From NCBI GenBank assembly GCA_029945375.1, contig CM057060.1, forward strand, positions 2,356,001 through 2,420,000: DNA of 64,000 nt, in the 5' to 3' direction. A program made the translations under genes and the position numbers. Source of the DNA: Agaricus subrufescens. Lineage: Eukaryota > Basidiomycota > Agaricomycetes > Agaricales > Agaricaceae. Shown piece after piece: positions 34,839-46,994 of the stretch (within the stretch, counting starts at the first letter, position 1; every line of letters starts with the position of its first letter). The notes beneath the pieces were generated by a model. The model was not told where the DNA came from, made no database searches, and saw only the letters and a program-made list of their open reading frames with translations.

Positions 34839-37601
34839 CTATCGCACCTGAAGTGCAGGTTTCACAATCCAAACTCTCTTCTCTTTACACTTCTCCCCAA
34901 CCTCCCTAATTTTAGCCTCTATAGCCACCTTTTTCACCTTGTGTACCTTCAGCTCTTGATATATCGTTTCCACCAGTAACACAAAGCTAGGCACTTTGAG
35001 TTCGGATATCTTTGTGAGGAGGAATGGGAGGTGTGTATCCGGGAAAGGATTCTTCAACGCTGTAATAGGTTTCTTCACAGCGTTTGAAGGGTTCAACGAA
35101 TTCGAAGTTGTGGTCGTCGTATCAGGGAAACTCGAGACGACAGATGGGCTATTAGTAGTGGTGGACAATACAGTCGTCGGTACCGGCGCTTTGAGACTTG
35201 CTTTATAATCTTCAACACACGTCGAGACGAACGAAAATGGGTCGATCGGAAAGGGAGTATCTATCGCACATCCAATGCATCAGAAACGCCCAAGTTGTGA
35301 ACAAGTCTGGAGCTCACCATTGAATCTTTGTATTCGGTACTGGTTAAAGGGTTCATATTCACATTCTCCGATCCGTGTTTCCCAGCACGGCCCCTTCGTG
35401 AACGGTACAAGCGGCACTACAACTTTTCGCTTCTTCACCTTTTGGTCTACATCAGGAGCTTTGCGTTTCGGTGGAGGTGGGGGAGGAGGCATATCAGGAA
35501 ATCCTGGGGTTATTGTGGGCGAAAGCTCTCTGATATCTTGGAATTGCAGTTCTGGATCATCATCGTCATCCACTAACCAACTATCCATATCGGAATCCGC
35601 TGACTCTGAACCTGCTTCATCATCATCATCGTCCAACACATCTTCACCTTCTCCCATAGGCTCCTCTTCCCATTCCTCGCCGCTGTCATATCCATAATCA
35701 AATTCGACGACGTCTTTGGCGAACGGTGTTCTAGGACCTATGATCTTCGAACTACGTGTCCATGTTCCAAAGTATCCGGGTCGTGCGTCTTCGCGGTATA
35801 TGAATGCCTTGGCCGGGAACAGATCCCGGTCCTGCAATCTGTTAAGGAGAGTGCGGACTGCATTATCATCGCCAGTAACCTCGACCTCCGATAACTTCTG
35901 AATCGTATCCTTGACAGAATGGGGAGTATACGTTTTGAATTCAGATTCAGGACCTGATTGAATTGGTCGCGGAAGTCTTAGGGGATCAAGCGGCGAAGGT
36001 AATGAGATAAGAATGCTTTGTAGTCGTTCTAGTCAAAGAAATTGAATTCGTGGATCTGAAAGCATCAATAAGTAGCATACGTACGTTGCGCGGTCATAGT
36101 ACTGAAATTTGGGGTAGGCCCTGATGCATCAAGCATAACCACGTCACTGTCCTTCTCAGTCTGTGCATTCAAGTCGGTGATGATGGCGCTAGCCATGTTA
36201 TTCCTTTTCCGCCTTTTCGGCTCCTTGAAAAAATTGAGTGGCGCCAGCGTAGAACCTTTCTTGAGAAGGTATGGTTTAAACGTTCTCTCAAAATCTGTTT
36301 GAAGGCGAGAAGACCCTGTGCTCGATTCTCCTACTTTGGAACTTGGTGGAATAGGGGCCTTCGGTTTGGAAAAAAACGTAGCCATGAGATTCCGCGATTT
36401 ATTCACTGCATCCTTTGCTTTCTTCTCTTTCTCTACCTTTGCAGCCCTCTTCTCTTGTCGCTCTTTCTCCTGGATAATTGTGAGTATGATGGAGAAGTAA
36501 AGGGGACGTAGCGACATACTTTTGCAGCCTTTTCTGGGTCCTTAGTATTTTTAAGTCGCCCCGGTTCCACCTCAGAGGTAGTATCCTGCTGACTTTCATC
36601 GTTAGGACCTATTTTTGGTTTCACAGACACTTGAGTCTTGTCATCATCAGGTTTGTTGCCCTGACTTGAATCTGCTTGTTTGTTTACAGCGTCTTTGGGC
36701 GCGTTGCGACTAGTGCCTTTAGGGCCAAGGATAGCATTTTGTTCTGGTTGGGTGAGGGCTTCGAATATTTGCCTCAAATGTTCTCTCGCCTAGGACAACT
36801 CAGTAGTGTTCGAGGGGGACAATTATTAATGTTTTACGTACTTGAATTCGTTCCTGTAGACGGCTCTCCACCTTCTCCCGCACACTTTTTGGTAGCCAAT
36901 CTTTGTAATTCTCATTAACCTCCCATCTCCAGACGCATACAGCCGCGGGTGTTCTCAGACCATTCAAAGCCTCAAGCCCATAATTATTGCGGCGCAGTAC
37001 GGACTTGATGGCCTGCTCCACGACGCTGAGCGGTAGATGGGATTTGGCTGATGCCAGCATAGAGGCATCGTCGTCTTCTTGGGGTGGAATTAGTTCTTGC
37101 TGCATGTGTTTTGCGAGAGCATTAAGAGTCTTGTCGCTGAGATAGCGAGTGTTGTCAACGGGCTGAAATCCAACTCCAGGTATGCTCACCTGTCGTGTCC
37201 AAGTTTCGCTATTAGGGGCATATGCTCTTGGGGAACAGATTGTAAAGGAGGCTCCTGATCCTGAATCCGTTTCTCGACCATCTCCCTAAACTTGACGATT
37301 TCTTTCAGAGGTGTCAAAAACATTGCTATCGGGCGGACAACGGCAACAAGATCGTACCCTGCAAGGTTTCTGACAACTTTTCTAGGGACATTGGTCTCTG
37401 TTTGAAAATGACCTTGCCATTCTTCAACTCAATAATGGCGCTTTTATCTAATAAGTTGCCACGTTAATGCGCAACAACAGCGGAAAGCGACGCGTCTTAC
37501 TGTCTGCATTTTGCGATGAAGCTGCAAAAATATCCCGGTTAGCAGAATACAGAAACAAGAAGAAATACAGACAGACCTGGTCCGGTATTTGTGTCCGCCA
37601 T
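34839..37601 (-). CDS. RLF2: Chromatin assembly factor 1 large subunit (CAF1A/Rlf2-like)
   Basis: CAF-1 deposits histones H3-H4 on newly copied DNA and is recruited by PCNA. The small first exons read MADTNTGP, SSQNAD and KSAIIELKNGKVIFKQRP. HMPLIAKLGHDSDKTLNALA follows across a 53-nt intron. A Lys/Glu/Arg-rich helix (EKERQEKRAAKVEKEKKAKD) is the KER segment. Just after it, RNLMATFFSKPK resembles a PCNA-interaction box with Arg in place of the usual Gln. The FERTFKPYLLKKGSTLAPLN block and the acidic domain with FGTWTRSSKIIG, PFAKDVVEFDYGYDSGEEWE and LDDDDDEAGSES are diagnostic. A C-terminal winged-helix-like end (LPFLLTKISELKVPSFVLLV) closes the protein. About nine introns. Confidence 0.9.
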
Positions 37602-37708
37602 GGCTGGACCGGCGAGCAGCTTGGAGATAGTCAAAAGGTGGGAACGGCGAGACGCGACCGTGACATCTATTACTCGACGCGTTTGTCACATTTGTTATTC
37701 GATCATTC
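37602..37708. promoter_or_regulatory. Shared divergent promoter of CAF-1 large subunit and RFC subunit genes
   Basis: Only 107 bp separate two start codons that face apart. The interval holds a full MluI box ACGCGT at 37677-37682 and an ACGCGA at 37652-37657. Both genes act at the replication fork with PCNA, so joint G1/S control is plausible but unproven. Confidence 0.55.
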
Positions 37709-39111
37709 ATGGCCACCAATTTCTTCGCCTCGAAACCAACCAACAAGGCTCCCGCAAAACACGCTGTAGATCCAGCCCTACAGCCCTGGGTTGAGAAATA
37801 GTCCGTCTGTCATCCTTTCTCCCTCCACTGATCAAATTTGACGCCTACGTGCAGTCGACCAAAAACGATCGAGGATGTGTCTGCTCAGGATCATACCGTC
37901 GCAGTGCTACGCAAAACACTGACTTCGACCAATGTAACTTGATGGACCTACTGTTAATGCGCAATCCTCATTTACCCGCCAGCTCCCTCATATGCTTTTT
38001 TATGGCCCTCCTGGAACCGGCAAGACTTCGACCATCTTAGCCTTGGCAAGACAACTCTTCGGGTAACTCACCCACCGCTATCCATCGTTATTCCAACTCA
38101 TGCATATATACTTGAGGGATTTAGACCCGACAATTTCAAAAACAGAGTACTCGAGTTGAACGCCTCAGACGAACGAGGTATCAGTATCGTCCGAGAGAAA
38201 GTCAAAAACTTTGCACGTCAAACCCCTCGAGCTCAAGCCGTCGCTTCAGACGGCAAAACCTATCCCTGCCCTCCTTACAAAATAATTATTCTCGACGAAG
38301 CGGATTCGATGACTCAGGACGCCCAAGGCGCTCTTCGGCGAATAATGGAAACCTACGCTCGTATAACGCGTTTCTGTCTCGTATGCAACTATGTCACAAG
38401 GTTTGAGGACCGTTTGCTCTTCTCTCCTCAATCCCCCCACTCAATTCTCCATTTTATTTGAAATAGGATAATAGAACCTCTCGCATCTCGATGTTCCAAA
38501 TTTCGCTTCACGCCTCTTGATCCCGAATCAGCATCAAGTCGTCTGACATATATCGCAAAACAAGAACAGATAAACGTCGACACCTCCGTAATCGACGCTC
38601 TCATCACCGTTTCAAACGGTGACCTCCGCCGTGCCATAACCTATCTTCAATCCGCCTCCCGCCTCTCCTCCCTCTCCGACGGTCCAGAAAATCTTCAACC
38701 TCACGACATCCAAGAAATTGCAGGGGTCGTACCCGACAACGTCATCAACCAACTCGCAAGAACAATTGGAATCGAAATTGACAATGGAGACATGGACGTA
38801 GATGCGGATTTAAAAAAGTCAAATTTCACTGACATACAGAAAAATGTCAAATCAGTCATTCGAGAGGGATACTCCGCAACTCAGATCCTTACACAAGTAA
38901 GTTGAATATTATTTGATTCCTATTCAAGTTCTCAGTTTTTCCCCAATAGCTCCATGACATCGTGGCGTTGCATCCCATGCTCAATAACAAACAAAAGTCG
39001 GAGTGCGCACTCGTATTTGCAGAAGCCGACAAGGCTCTCTGCGATGGTTCCGACGAGGAACTGTGGGTACTCGAGATTGCAACCCGAGTAAACAAGGCAA
39101 TCACTTCATAG
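37709..39111 (+). CDS. RFC2: Replication factor C small subunit (human RFC4 / yeast Rfc2 type)
   Basis: A clamp-loader AAA+ ATPase that opens PCNA and loads it on DNA. The start [15 protein letters not shown] leads to [20 protein letters not shown] across intron 1. Walker A is [16 protein letters not shown], Walker B is [15 protein letters not shown], and the arginine-finger SRC motif is [29 protein letters not shown] and [15 protein letters not shown] also match. The C-terminal collar domain includes [10 protein letters not shown] and [24 protein letters not shown] with [14 protein letters not shown] fits the RFC4/Rfc2 branch better than RFC2/Rfc4 or RFC5/Rfc3. Five introns, all short. Confidence 0.93.
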
Positions 39112-39464
39112 ACACTAATTTGTGCATATACCTTTCCAACTTCATGACAGTACAATTGTAATTTTCCAAGATCGGCGGGGCATCAAGCCAAGAGTTGTCA
39201 ATACCTGCATACCAACTGGTCTACAAAAGAGAATACAGCACTGCCAAATGTAAAGAAAAGGCGACCAGCATGATGCTTCCAGAAATTTGTGATGCAAGAG
39301 ATGAAGGACATGACATTATCATAAGCATGGATGAAAGCAAGAGAGAGGGTAGTAAGAAGGCGGGGTTAAAGGCGAGAGGAAGTCTACACTTGAGCTTACA
39401 CAACGGAGGGAGGAAAAGGAAAGAAAAAAAAGAGAGCGGACAATGAACTCCAAAATTAGACTGT
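39112..39464. other. 3' flanks of the RFC and SSB genes
   Basis: About 350 bp between two convergent genes. The right half is A/G-rich on the plus strand. The open frames at 39195-39446 (+) and 39221-39550 (-) match nothing known. Confidence 0.4.
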
Positions 39465-41694
39465 TCATCGAATGCCAGCGGTGGCTTTTTGGAGGGCACG
39501 CTTGATACCAAGCTGAGCCTTCTTGAGTTCATCAGCTGTTGAATCCTCAATCTCCAATTTTTCGAGAGCGCGGGCTAGCTCGGCCTCAACTTGAGACTTG
39601 GCTCCACGCTTGAGCTTCATACCAATCTCAGGAGAGGAGATGGTGCTCTCGACCTGGTGAACATAAGCCTCAAGGTCAGACTTGGCCTCATGACGAGCGG
39701 TGAAATCCTTGTCAGCCTGCTTGAATTGCTCAGCATCCTTGATCATCTGCTCAATCTCGACGGATGAGAGGCGACCAACGGAGTTGGTAATGCCTATGGA
39801 TCATGTCAGAATGTGTATCATTACTTTAACCTCACAATATTTCACTCACTGATAGAGGCCTTGCGACCAGAGGTACGATCCTGAGCAGTGACCTTCAAAA
39901 GACCGTTTGCATCGACCTCAAAGGTGGTGACAAGCTCAGCCTGGCCACGGGACATCGGGGGGATACCAGTGAGCTCGAACTCTCCAAGAAGACGGTTGTC
40001 ACGGCACTGGGTACGCTCACCCTCGTAGACAGGGAAGGTGACTGTTGTCTGGTTGTCCTCGACAGTGGTGAAGACACGAGATTTGTTGGTGGGGATGGGG
40101 GTGTTACGAGGGACGACAACACCGAAAACGTCACCCTGCATGGCGACACCGAGGGACAAGGGAGCAACGTCAAGGAGAAGGAGGTCCTTGGTTTGCTCAG
40201 AGGTCTGGCCAGTGAGGACGGCGGCCTGAACGGCTGCACCATAAGCGACAGCCTCATCAGGGTTGATAGACTTGTTGAGTTGGCGACCACCAAAGTATTC
40301 AGAGACCAGAGCCTGAACTTTGGGTATACGAGTGGAACCACCAACGAGGACGATGTCGTCAACCTTCTCACGAGCCATCTTAGCATCCTTCAGTACCTTC
40401 TCAACAGGTTCAAGGGTGGACTTGAAGAGAGTGGCATTGATCTCTTCGAAGCGAGCACGAGTGATGTTTGCGGAGAAGTCCTCACCCTGAGTAGACCATC
40501 AGGTGGCTGTTGATAAGGCTAAAAAGCAACGAACGGACCTGATAAAGGGAGTCAACCTCAACGGTAGTTTGCGTGACACTGGAGAGGGTCCTCTTGGCAC
40601 GCTCGCAGGCGGACCTGAGACGTCTAAGGGCACGAGAATCATCAGAGATATCGAGTTTAGTCTTCCTCTTGAACTCGTTCTTGAAGTGGTCAAGAAGTGC
40701 ATTGTCGAAATCTTCACCACCAAGATGGGTATCACCAGCAGTCGCCTTCACAGCGAAAACACCGCCACTGATGTTGAGGAGCGAAACATCAAAGGTTCCT
40801 CCACCAAGATCGAAGATAAGGACATTTTTCTCCTCTTTGGATTGACGATCGAGACCGTAAGCAATGGCGGCAGCCGTAGGCTCATTGATGATACGGAGAA
40901 CGTCAAGACCGGCGATGGTACCAGCATCTTTGGTTGCCAGACGTTGTGAGTCGTTGAAGTATGCGGGGACGCTGAACACGAAAGTAAATAACCGACCCTG
41001 GCAAAGCGACAACTAACGCACGTGACAACAGCCTTCAGGACAGTCTTGCCGAGTTTGGCCTCGGAGATCTCCTTCATTTTAGTGAGGACCATAGAAGAAA
41101 TTTCTTGTGGGCTGAAAGTTTTTTCATCACCGAGATAGTTGACTTTGATCAATGGAGATCCATCTTTTTCAACTACCTGGAAAGGCCAGTGGGTCATATC
41201 CTATGTATGTTCAGAAACTCGACGCGACAGAGTATAGATGAAAGCGCAAACCTTTTTTACATCGGGATCACTAAATGAACAAGTTAGATTCAAAATTTCG
41301 GCGCGCGCGAAGAGCATAGTACTCACTCATAGCGACGTCCGATCAAACGCTTCGCGTCGAAGACGGTATTTTTGGGGTTCATGGCGGCCTGGTTCTTGGC
41401 GGAATCACCAATCAGGCGCTCCTCTGCAGAGAAAGCGACGTATGATGGTGTTGTACGGTTACCCTCTATACAAAGAACAGAAGATTAAATCAATATCCTC
41501 TGTTAATAGTGTAGAGATAACTGACGGTCGTTTGCAATGATCTCAACACGGTCATTTTGCCAAACACCAACACAACTAAGTTAATAACGCTTCATGAGAT
41601 AACCGACCATGACTGTCTTCAAGAGAATAGCTTACGAGTAGGTGGTTCCAAGGTCGATACCGACAGCGCCTTCATAGACGTCCTCTGCAGACAT
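39465..41694 (-). CDS. SSB1: Ribosome-associated Hsp70 chaperone SSB
   Basis: A cytosolic Hsp70 of about 610 residues that binds nascent chains at the ribosome exit. It starts [20 protein letters not shown]. The ATPase signatures are [16 protein letters not shown] and [60 protein letters not shown] and [24 protein letters not shown] sequence are conserved. SSB rather than SSA is indicated by the ending, which lacks the SSA-type EEVD and instead reads [15 protein letters not shown], and by [20 protein letters not shown] and [20 protein letters not shown]. About six introns. Divergent from the uS2m gene with 117 bp between start codons. Confidence 0.95.
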
Positions 41695-41811
41695 TTTTTG
41701 TGAGTTGATGGAGAGAGGTGAAGATGTGACTGAAAAAAAAAAATCGATGGGTGAGGTAAGCAGTCGCTCTTGAATTTGGCACAGCCACCAAAGCCTTACA
41801 CAATACACTCC

Positions 41812-42776
41812 ATGTCCTCTCAGCCATTCCGAGCGTCCATCGCCACTGCCCTGCGATGCTCCCAAAATCCGCTACAAAAATCAATAAATCCACATAGGAT
41901 ACGCTCCCTGGCAACAGAGGCACCGCGTCGTCTGGAAACAGTCAACGACTGGGCAGAACACACGAAGCGTCGGGAACAATTCGGCCTGCTAGGTGAGTGA
42001 CTTTACTTTTTGCTTCATACCACAAACTTATTGTATTTTTAGTCAAACAGTTATCGCAGCATGGCTCTGAGCAAATACCGGGTACCACGTACAAACCCAG
42101 CGATGCTCTACACAAACCTCAAGCAGAAGCAACACTTTCTGCGCTTTTGGCCTCTGGTGCTCACTTTGGCCATGCATCCACACGAATGAACCCTAATTTC
42201 ATGCCCTATGCGTATGGTACTCGTGCGGGTATCACCATCATTGACCTCGACCAAACCCTTCCCCTCCTCCGACGTGCCGCCAATCTTGTCCGCGCTGTCG
42301 CCAAAAGCCGGGGTTCAATCGTATTCATTGGAACGCGCCCTGATTTGCAACCTGTCGTTCAGAAAGCTGCTCGACGCCTTGGGAAACAGGGATACTCGGT
42401 CGGCGACCGCTGGCTACCGGGTACTTTAACCAACCGACAACACTTCTTTGGAAACGACGCGAACAAACTCAGAGTAGTCCCCGACCTGGTTATCATTCTA
42501 AACCCCATGAAAAACATGAGTGCCATCCGTGAATGCGCGATGGAGCATGTGCCCACGATTGGCATCGTTGATTCGAATGTCGACCCAAGAATAGTCATGT
42601 ATCCCATCCCAGCGAACGACGAGAACACCAGGACAGCGGAACTAGTTGCTGGAGTACTGAGTATTGCTGGTCGGGAGGGTGTTGCTATTGCTGACGCAGA
42701 ATCCGAGAAAGCGGCCGAACAGCGTAGGAACTTTCAAAGACTGAGAATTAAGGCGTCACAACGTCTAGGCGCATAA
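41812..42776 (+). CDS. MRP4: Mitochondrial small-ribosomal-subunit protein uS2m (MRP4-like)
   Basis: Two exons joined by an intron of roughly 50 nt in QFGLL|VKQLSQHG. The N-terminus is Arg/Ser-rich and acid-poor (SSQPFRASIATALRCSQ), a plausible mitochondrial targeting peptide. The S2 core follows: ALLASGAHFGHASTRMNPNF, MPYAYGTRAGITIIDLDQTL, GSIVFIGTRPDLQPVVQKAA, RWLPGTLTNRQHFFGND, PDLVIILNPMKNMSAIREC and HVPTIGIVDSNVDPRIVMYP. All are typical of bacterial-type uS2. About 300 residues. The end lies 28 bp from the end of the convergent anthranilate synthase gene. Confidence 0.94.
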
Positions 42777-42804
42777 TGATACATATAATTTCTAAATCTA
42801 GATA

Positions 42805-44613
42805 TTATGCTACTGAACTCTGCGCTTGATTCTGTTGGATTTGGTACCAGTGCTCTGGTGAAGAGGATCAGCGTGTGTTGATATAATTATCATATAATAG
42901 CTCTTACCTTCTGCCTTCTTAAGTGCACGGACATTACCCCCGAGTTTATTGACAGTTTCCATGTATTCGTCTTCCTCGACACTGTCGAAGACGATACCAC
43001 CACCTGCTTGCAGGTAGGCATTGCCAGATTTGAAAAGCATGGTACGGATAGCAATGCAAGTATCCATCTCATCATCAGCAAAGTCAAAGCGGCCTACAGC
43101 TCCAGCGTAGACACCGCGCTTCTCCTTCTCTAGCGTGGAAATAATCTCAATGGCTTTGATTTTGGGGGCGCCAGACACTGTCCCGGCAGGGAAAATTGAT
43201 CGGAAGGCATCAAATCTAAAGATCCCAAGTTATCGCATCACTAAAATGATCAAGGCAATGAGCAAACTTCGCACCTCGTTTTCCCCTCTCTTAGAAGACC
43301 AGAGACTTGTGATGTCAAATGAATGACGTGACTGAACTTTTGAACTTGCATTAAATTATCGACCTTGACAGTCGTTGGTTGACAGACACGGTTCACATCA
43401 TTCCGTGCAAGATCGACAAGCATGATGTGTTCTGCTCGATCCTTCTCGGAGGCCAGGAGCTCAGCACCCAACTTTTCGTCCTCTGCAATTACAGATCAGT
43501 CATCTCCATCAATGGCGAGTTCACGATTAGAATACCTTCAGGTGTTTTGCCTCGATGTACTGTTCCAGCGATAGCATGGTTATAAACAATGTTTCGCTCG
43601 ACTTTGCACATTGTTTCTGGGCTAGCACCAACGACTTGGAAATCACCGAGGTCAATGAAGAACATATATGGCGAGGGATTGACTTGGCGAAGGATTCGAT
43701 AGGCATTAAAAGGATGTAGATCCGTCTTGCGAGTTACCCGCTGTGAAGGGACTGCTTGGATAATATCTCCAGCAACGATATGCTCCTTCAGCTTCGTCAC
43801 AAAACCCTCATAGCCAACCTTTCCCACGTTGGATACGCCTTCAGTTTCGAGTGTTGTGATCGGGGGTTGAGGAGGCTCGGGTGTTGCAGCAGAGAGAAGG
43901 ACTTTAGCCAGGCGGCGAGCCTTAGCAACAGCAGTTTTGTAGATGAAAGCAAGATTTCCAGGTGGCGAAGTTTTGGGACTAAATACGTGAGAAACAACTT
44001 TGATAGTTTGGAAGAGATGATCGTAGATGAGAAGGGTGTCCACGAGCATGAACACAGCTTCAGGGATACTCAAAGTATCTTGAAGCTCCGCTTTTGTCTT
44101 GGGCTCAAAGTGTTGAATGCAGTCGTATGCAACGTAACCAATCGCACCCCCAGTGAAAGTGGGTACCTCTGGTATCTTGATGTATTGATGGAGAGAAAGC
44201 TCCTTCTGCAGAGGAATCATAGGATCGCCGGTGTGTTCTTCATTTGGACCGGTCTTTATGATCTTGAGAGGGTCTAGGCCAGCGTAGTGTATTCAGTATA
44301 CGGAGGTGGGAGATAAAATTTAGATTGTGAATTACCTGCGCCAATGAAACTGTAACGGGCGACACCCTCTCCATTAACGACAGACTCAAGGAGGAAACTG
44401 TACTTGGAGTCCTTAGCAATCCGCAGATACGCCATGCACGGTGTGATCATATCTGCGGGGAGCTCCACGTAGACTGGGACACAGTTGCCCTTCTTTTCAT
44501 GGACGATCAATTGCTCAACGGTTTCATAGGATGGGAATGCGGTGAGTTTCTTCGAGATAGGTGAGTGATTTGTAGTATAACAAGGGTTGCCAGCAGCATA
44601 CCTGAGGATCCAT
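42805..44613 (-). CDS. TRP2: Anthranilate synthase component I
   Basis: Makes anthranilate from chorismate with ammonia supplied by the glutamine amidotransferase subunit, the first step of tryptophan synthesis. A 12-nt first exon (MDPQ) joins [20 protein letters not shown] across a 51-nt intron. [20 protein letters not shown] and [20 protein letters not shown] follow; the LLES serine region is the tryptophan feedback site and is intact. The chorismate-binding core includes [89 protein letters not shown] and [17 protein letters not shown]. The last short exon ends QAQSSVA. No fused amidotransferase domain is present. Confidence 0.94.
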
Positions 44614-45350
44614 GGTGTCGATTCGAGGTGCTCAACAGCAAAACAGGGTGGCTCTTATATCTGACGCCTGGTGGGCGGAAATAATAAGAACAGCCGAAAG
44701 ATCGGAGTTGCGATCGAAAGACATTTTTGGATATTTCGTATCCTTCCGCCATTGGCAGTGGGAGTAATATATGGGGGACTGGGTAGGAGCCTACATAACC
44801 TTGCTTAACCCTACTCAAGCCGGAGCCACTCAGATGGACTTTCCCCAGGGGGGTTGGCATCTGGGGGATTCGCTAAATCAGTTGTACCGCAGGCCTCCTT
44901 CCTTGGAGGACTTTGGACAGCCAATGGGTCCGAAAGCGGCGTGATGGTCACAGAGAGAAGATTGGGTACCAGGCCCGGCTTTGCGTCTGTTGCCCGGGTT
45001 CGAGTCGTCAAGTGTACTCCCGAGCAACTGAACAACATTGCGTTGTACATGGTCGAATCGGGAGACGGCGACATCTCAGTTGGTCTATGTAATGCATGAC
45101 ACGGGCGCGCTGGGTATAGCCTGTGGTAAATACAGTGGCTGGCTGATGCCAAATGGCTCGAGGGTCCAACCTCTACCCAACTCCTGCTGTGACATTACCT
45201 AAGCATCAATCCACCAGCTTGGCCACCCGCCAAATATTGGACACTGATCAGTTGAGATTCCTCGGACACTCGCCCCTGACCTAAATCTCGACTTGCTCGC
45301 ACAACTCAGTCGTCTCCCGGGCTCCGTACACTTCTTGTAATACCGCCACA
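44614..45350. other. Divergent promoter region, TRP2 / SHQ1
   Basis: About 740 bp between start codons facing apart. Part is GC-rich (44820-45120) with open frames on both strands that show no domain. I see no clear TATA box or TGACTCA amino-acid-control element in it. Confidence 0.4.
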
Positions 45351-46994
45351 ATGATAACACCGCGCTTTACCTGCTCCCAAACGGACGATTCCGTTGTAAT
45401 CTCTGTATATTGCCCCTCCATTCGCGTATGCCACTATAAGCTTTCTCTCGATTCACGTAACTGATCTGCAAATATGTCAAAGTAGGCCGCGGATATCGAA
45501 ATCCACGTCGACGCCAATCTTTTCTCCCTTCACGTCAATCCTTATTTCTTGCGGTTGACATTCTCCCACTCACTCCTCGAGGATGATGCATCCTCCGCCA
45601 ATTATAATCCTTCTTCGGGCTACCTCGCTGTTACACTCACGAAAGAAGACAAAGGTCAAGAGTTTCAGGATTTAGACCTCCTTACCCGACTCCTGGCTCC
45701 CCGTAAAACAAAAGTGGGACCGATGATTGAAGCCCTTCTGGACACCGATGAAAATAAGCTGGCGTCACAGGTAGGCAGTCTATCTATAAATAACGACGAA
45801 TTGTTAGAAGGCAAGAGTTTAATTTCCGACATACTTGTAACCCGTCTCATTGTAAATCCCCAGCTGCCGAAAATGACTGGCAGCTGCCTCAACGAGTATC
45901 TCAAGATCTTCCTACACTCGAAACGTCCCTTCAGAAATTCTATGGCTTCTTAAACAAACATTCTGGATATTTCAGACATGTCACGCATACGGAAAACGAG
46001 GTGAATGAATTGGGGGCTGATGCAGAATCTTGTCCGGCTAGTGAAAGACGACGACTCCGGATCCAGCGTGAAAATATGAAGTGGGACGAGGAATACTATA
46101 TGTAAGCGCGAGGTCTCCGGATATATCTCATTGTGAAAGTCTCATACGCGATATCTAGGGCAGATTACGCAGATAATGAAAATATCCAAGAGCTCATCGA
46201 CTGGGTGTCCCCATACGCCACCATGACAGAACCTGTTAAGTATACAGATGAAGAGACAGAAACAATGCTGCGCTTGCCCCGCAAAGAATGTAAGCCGTAG
46301 ATCTTGTGCCACCAAACTCCGGAAACTCATAATAAGCGTGGCCAAATAATCAAGATCTCGCGAGTTCATCAGAGACTCACAATATCTATCTGACGCTTAT
46401 CACGTTGCTATTCTCGTACGCATATGACTCACGAACAACCCAGTCGGATCCTACACCAGAAAGCGCGTGGACAATATGCAGCTTAACTCCGGCGTTTTCA
46501 GCACTCGACCCGCCAAACGTGGCTACCAGAGACTCGAAAACGTTCGTGCTCGAGGAAATAGCAGAGACTCTTGCATCCTCGTATAGACGAGCACTTGCTT
46601 TCCCTCTATATCGCTCGTTCGCTTTGGCCGAGGCTTGCCGGAAAGATGTGTCAACCATTCTTTGCAAGGGAAAAGGGGTTTTGATTCGGTGTCTATTGGA
46701 AATGAAAAGAATCCTTGACCATCACGAAGTGTACTACGTCTATAGCAAGATCTGGGTCGATGACTTTTGCTCTTGGACTCAAAGCTATGCAAGGTTCGTT
46801 CAGTCTCATCCCATCGCCAATGCTTACGGCTGCTGAGTGATTTAATTTCTCAAAGTGACGAAATGCTCAAAGAGCTGGGAGAGCTGGTGGCAAAAGCCAC
46901 GGTGACGAAAAGTTCCATCGGCTGGGACCTGGAAGCGTTGGAGGCAGCCACTCTTGAGGCTATCAATCGGGAGGCTGACAGCGACGACGAATAG
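45351..46994 (+). CDS. SHQ1: SHQ1, assembly chaperone of H/ACA small nucleolar ribonucleoproteins
   Basis: SHQ1 holds the pseudouridine synthase (dyskerin/Cbf5) before it is assembled with H/ACA RNA. The N-terminal CS-like domain reads MITPRFTCSQTDDSVVISVY, CPSIR, then AADIEIHVDANLFSLHVNPY and FLRLTFSHSLLEDD. A GC-AG intron (45811-45863) joins INNDELLE to AAENDWQLPQRV. The SHQ1-specific helical domain follows: FYGFLNKHSGYFRHV, ENMKWDEEYYMADYADNENI, HNIYLTLITLLFSYAYDSRT, ESAWTICSLTPAFSALDPP, ALAFPLYRSFALAEACRKDV and LDHHEVYYVYSKIWVDDFCS. The protein ends in an acidic tail (NREADSDDE). About six introns. Confidence 0.93.

Noticed and set aside
40482..40949. Plus-strand frames over the SSB gene
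   Set aside because: Antisense shadows of a highly conserved Hsp70 with strong codon bias.
44985..45020. tRNA-like B-box GGTTCGAGTC in the TRP2/SHQ1 gap
   Set aside because: Flanking bases cannot pair into a T stem and no matching A box or acceptor stem is visible.
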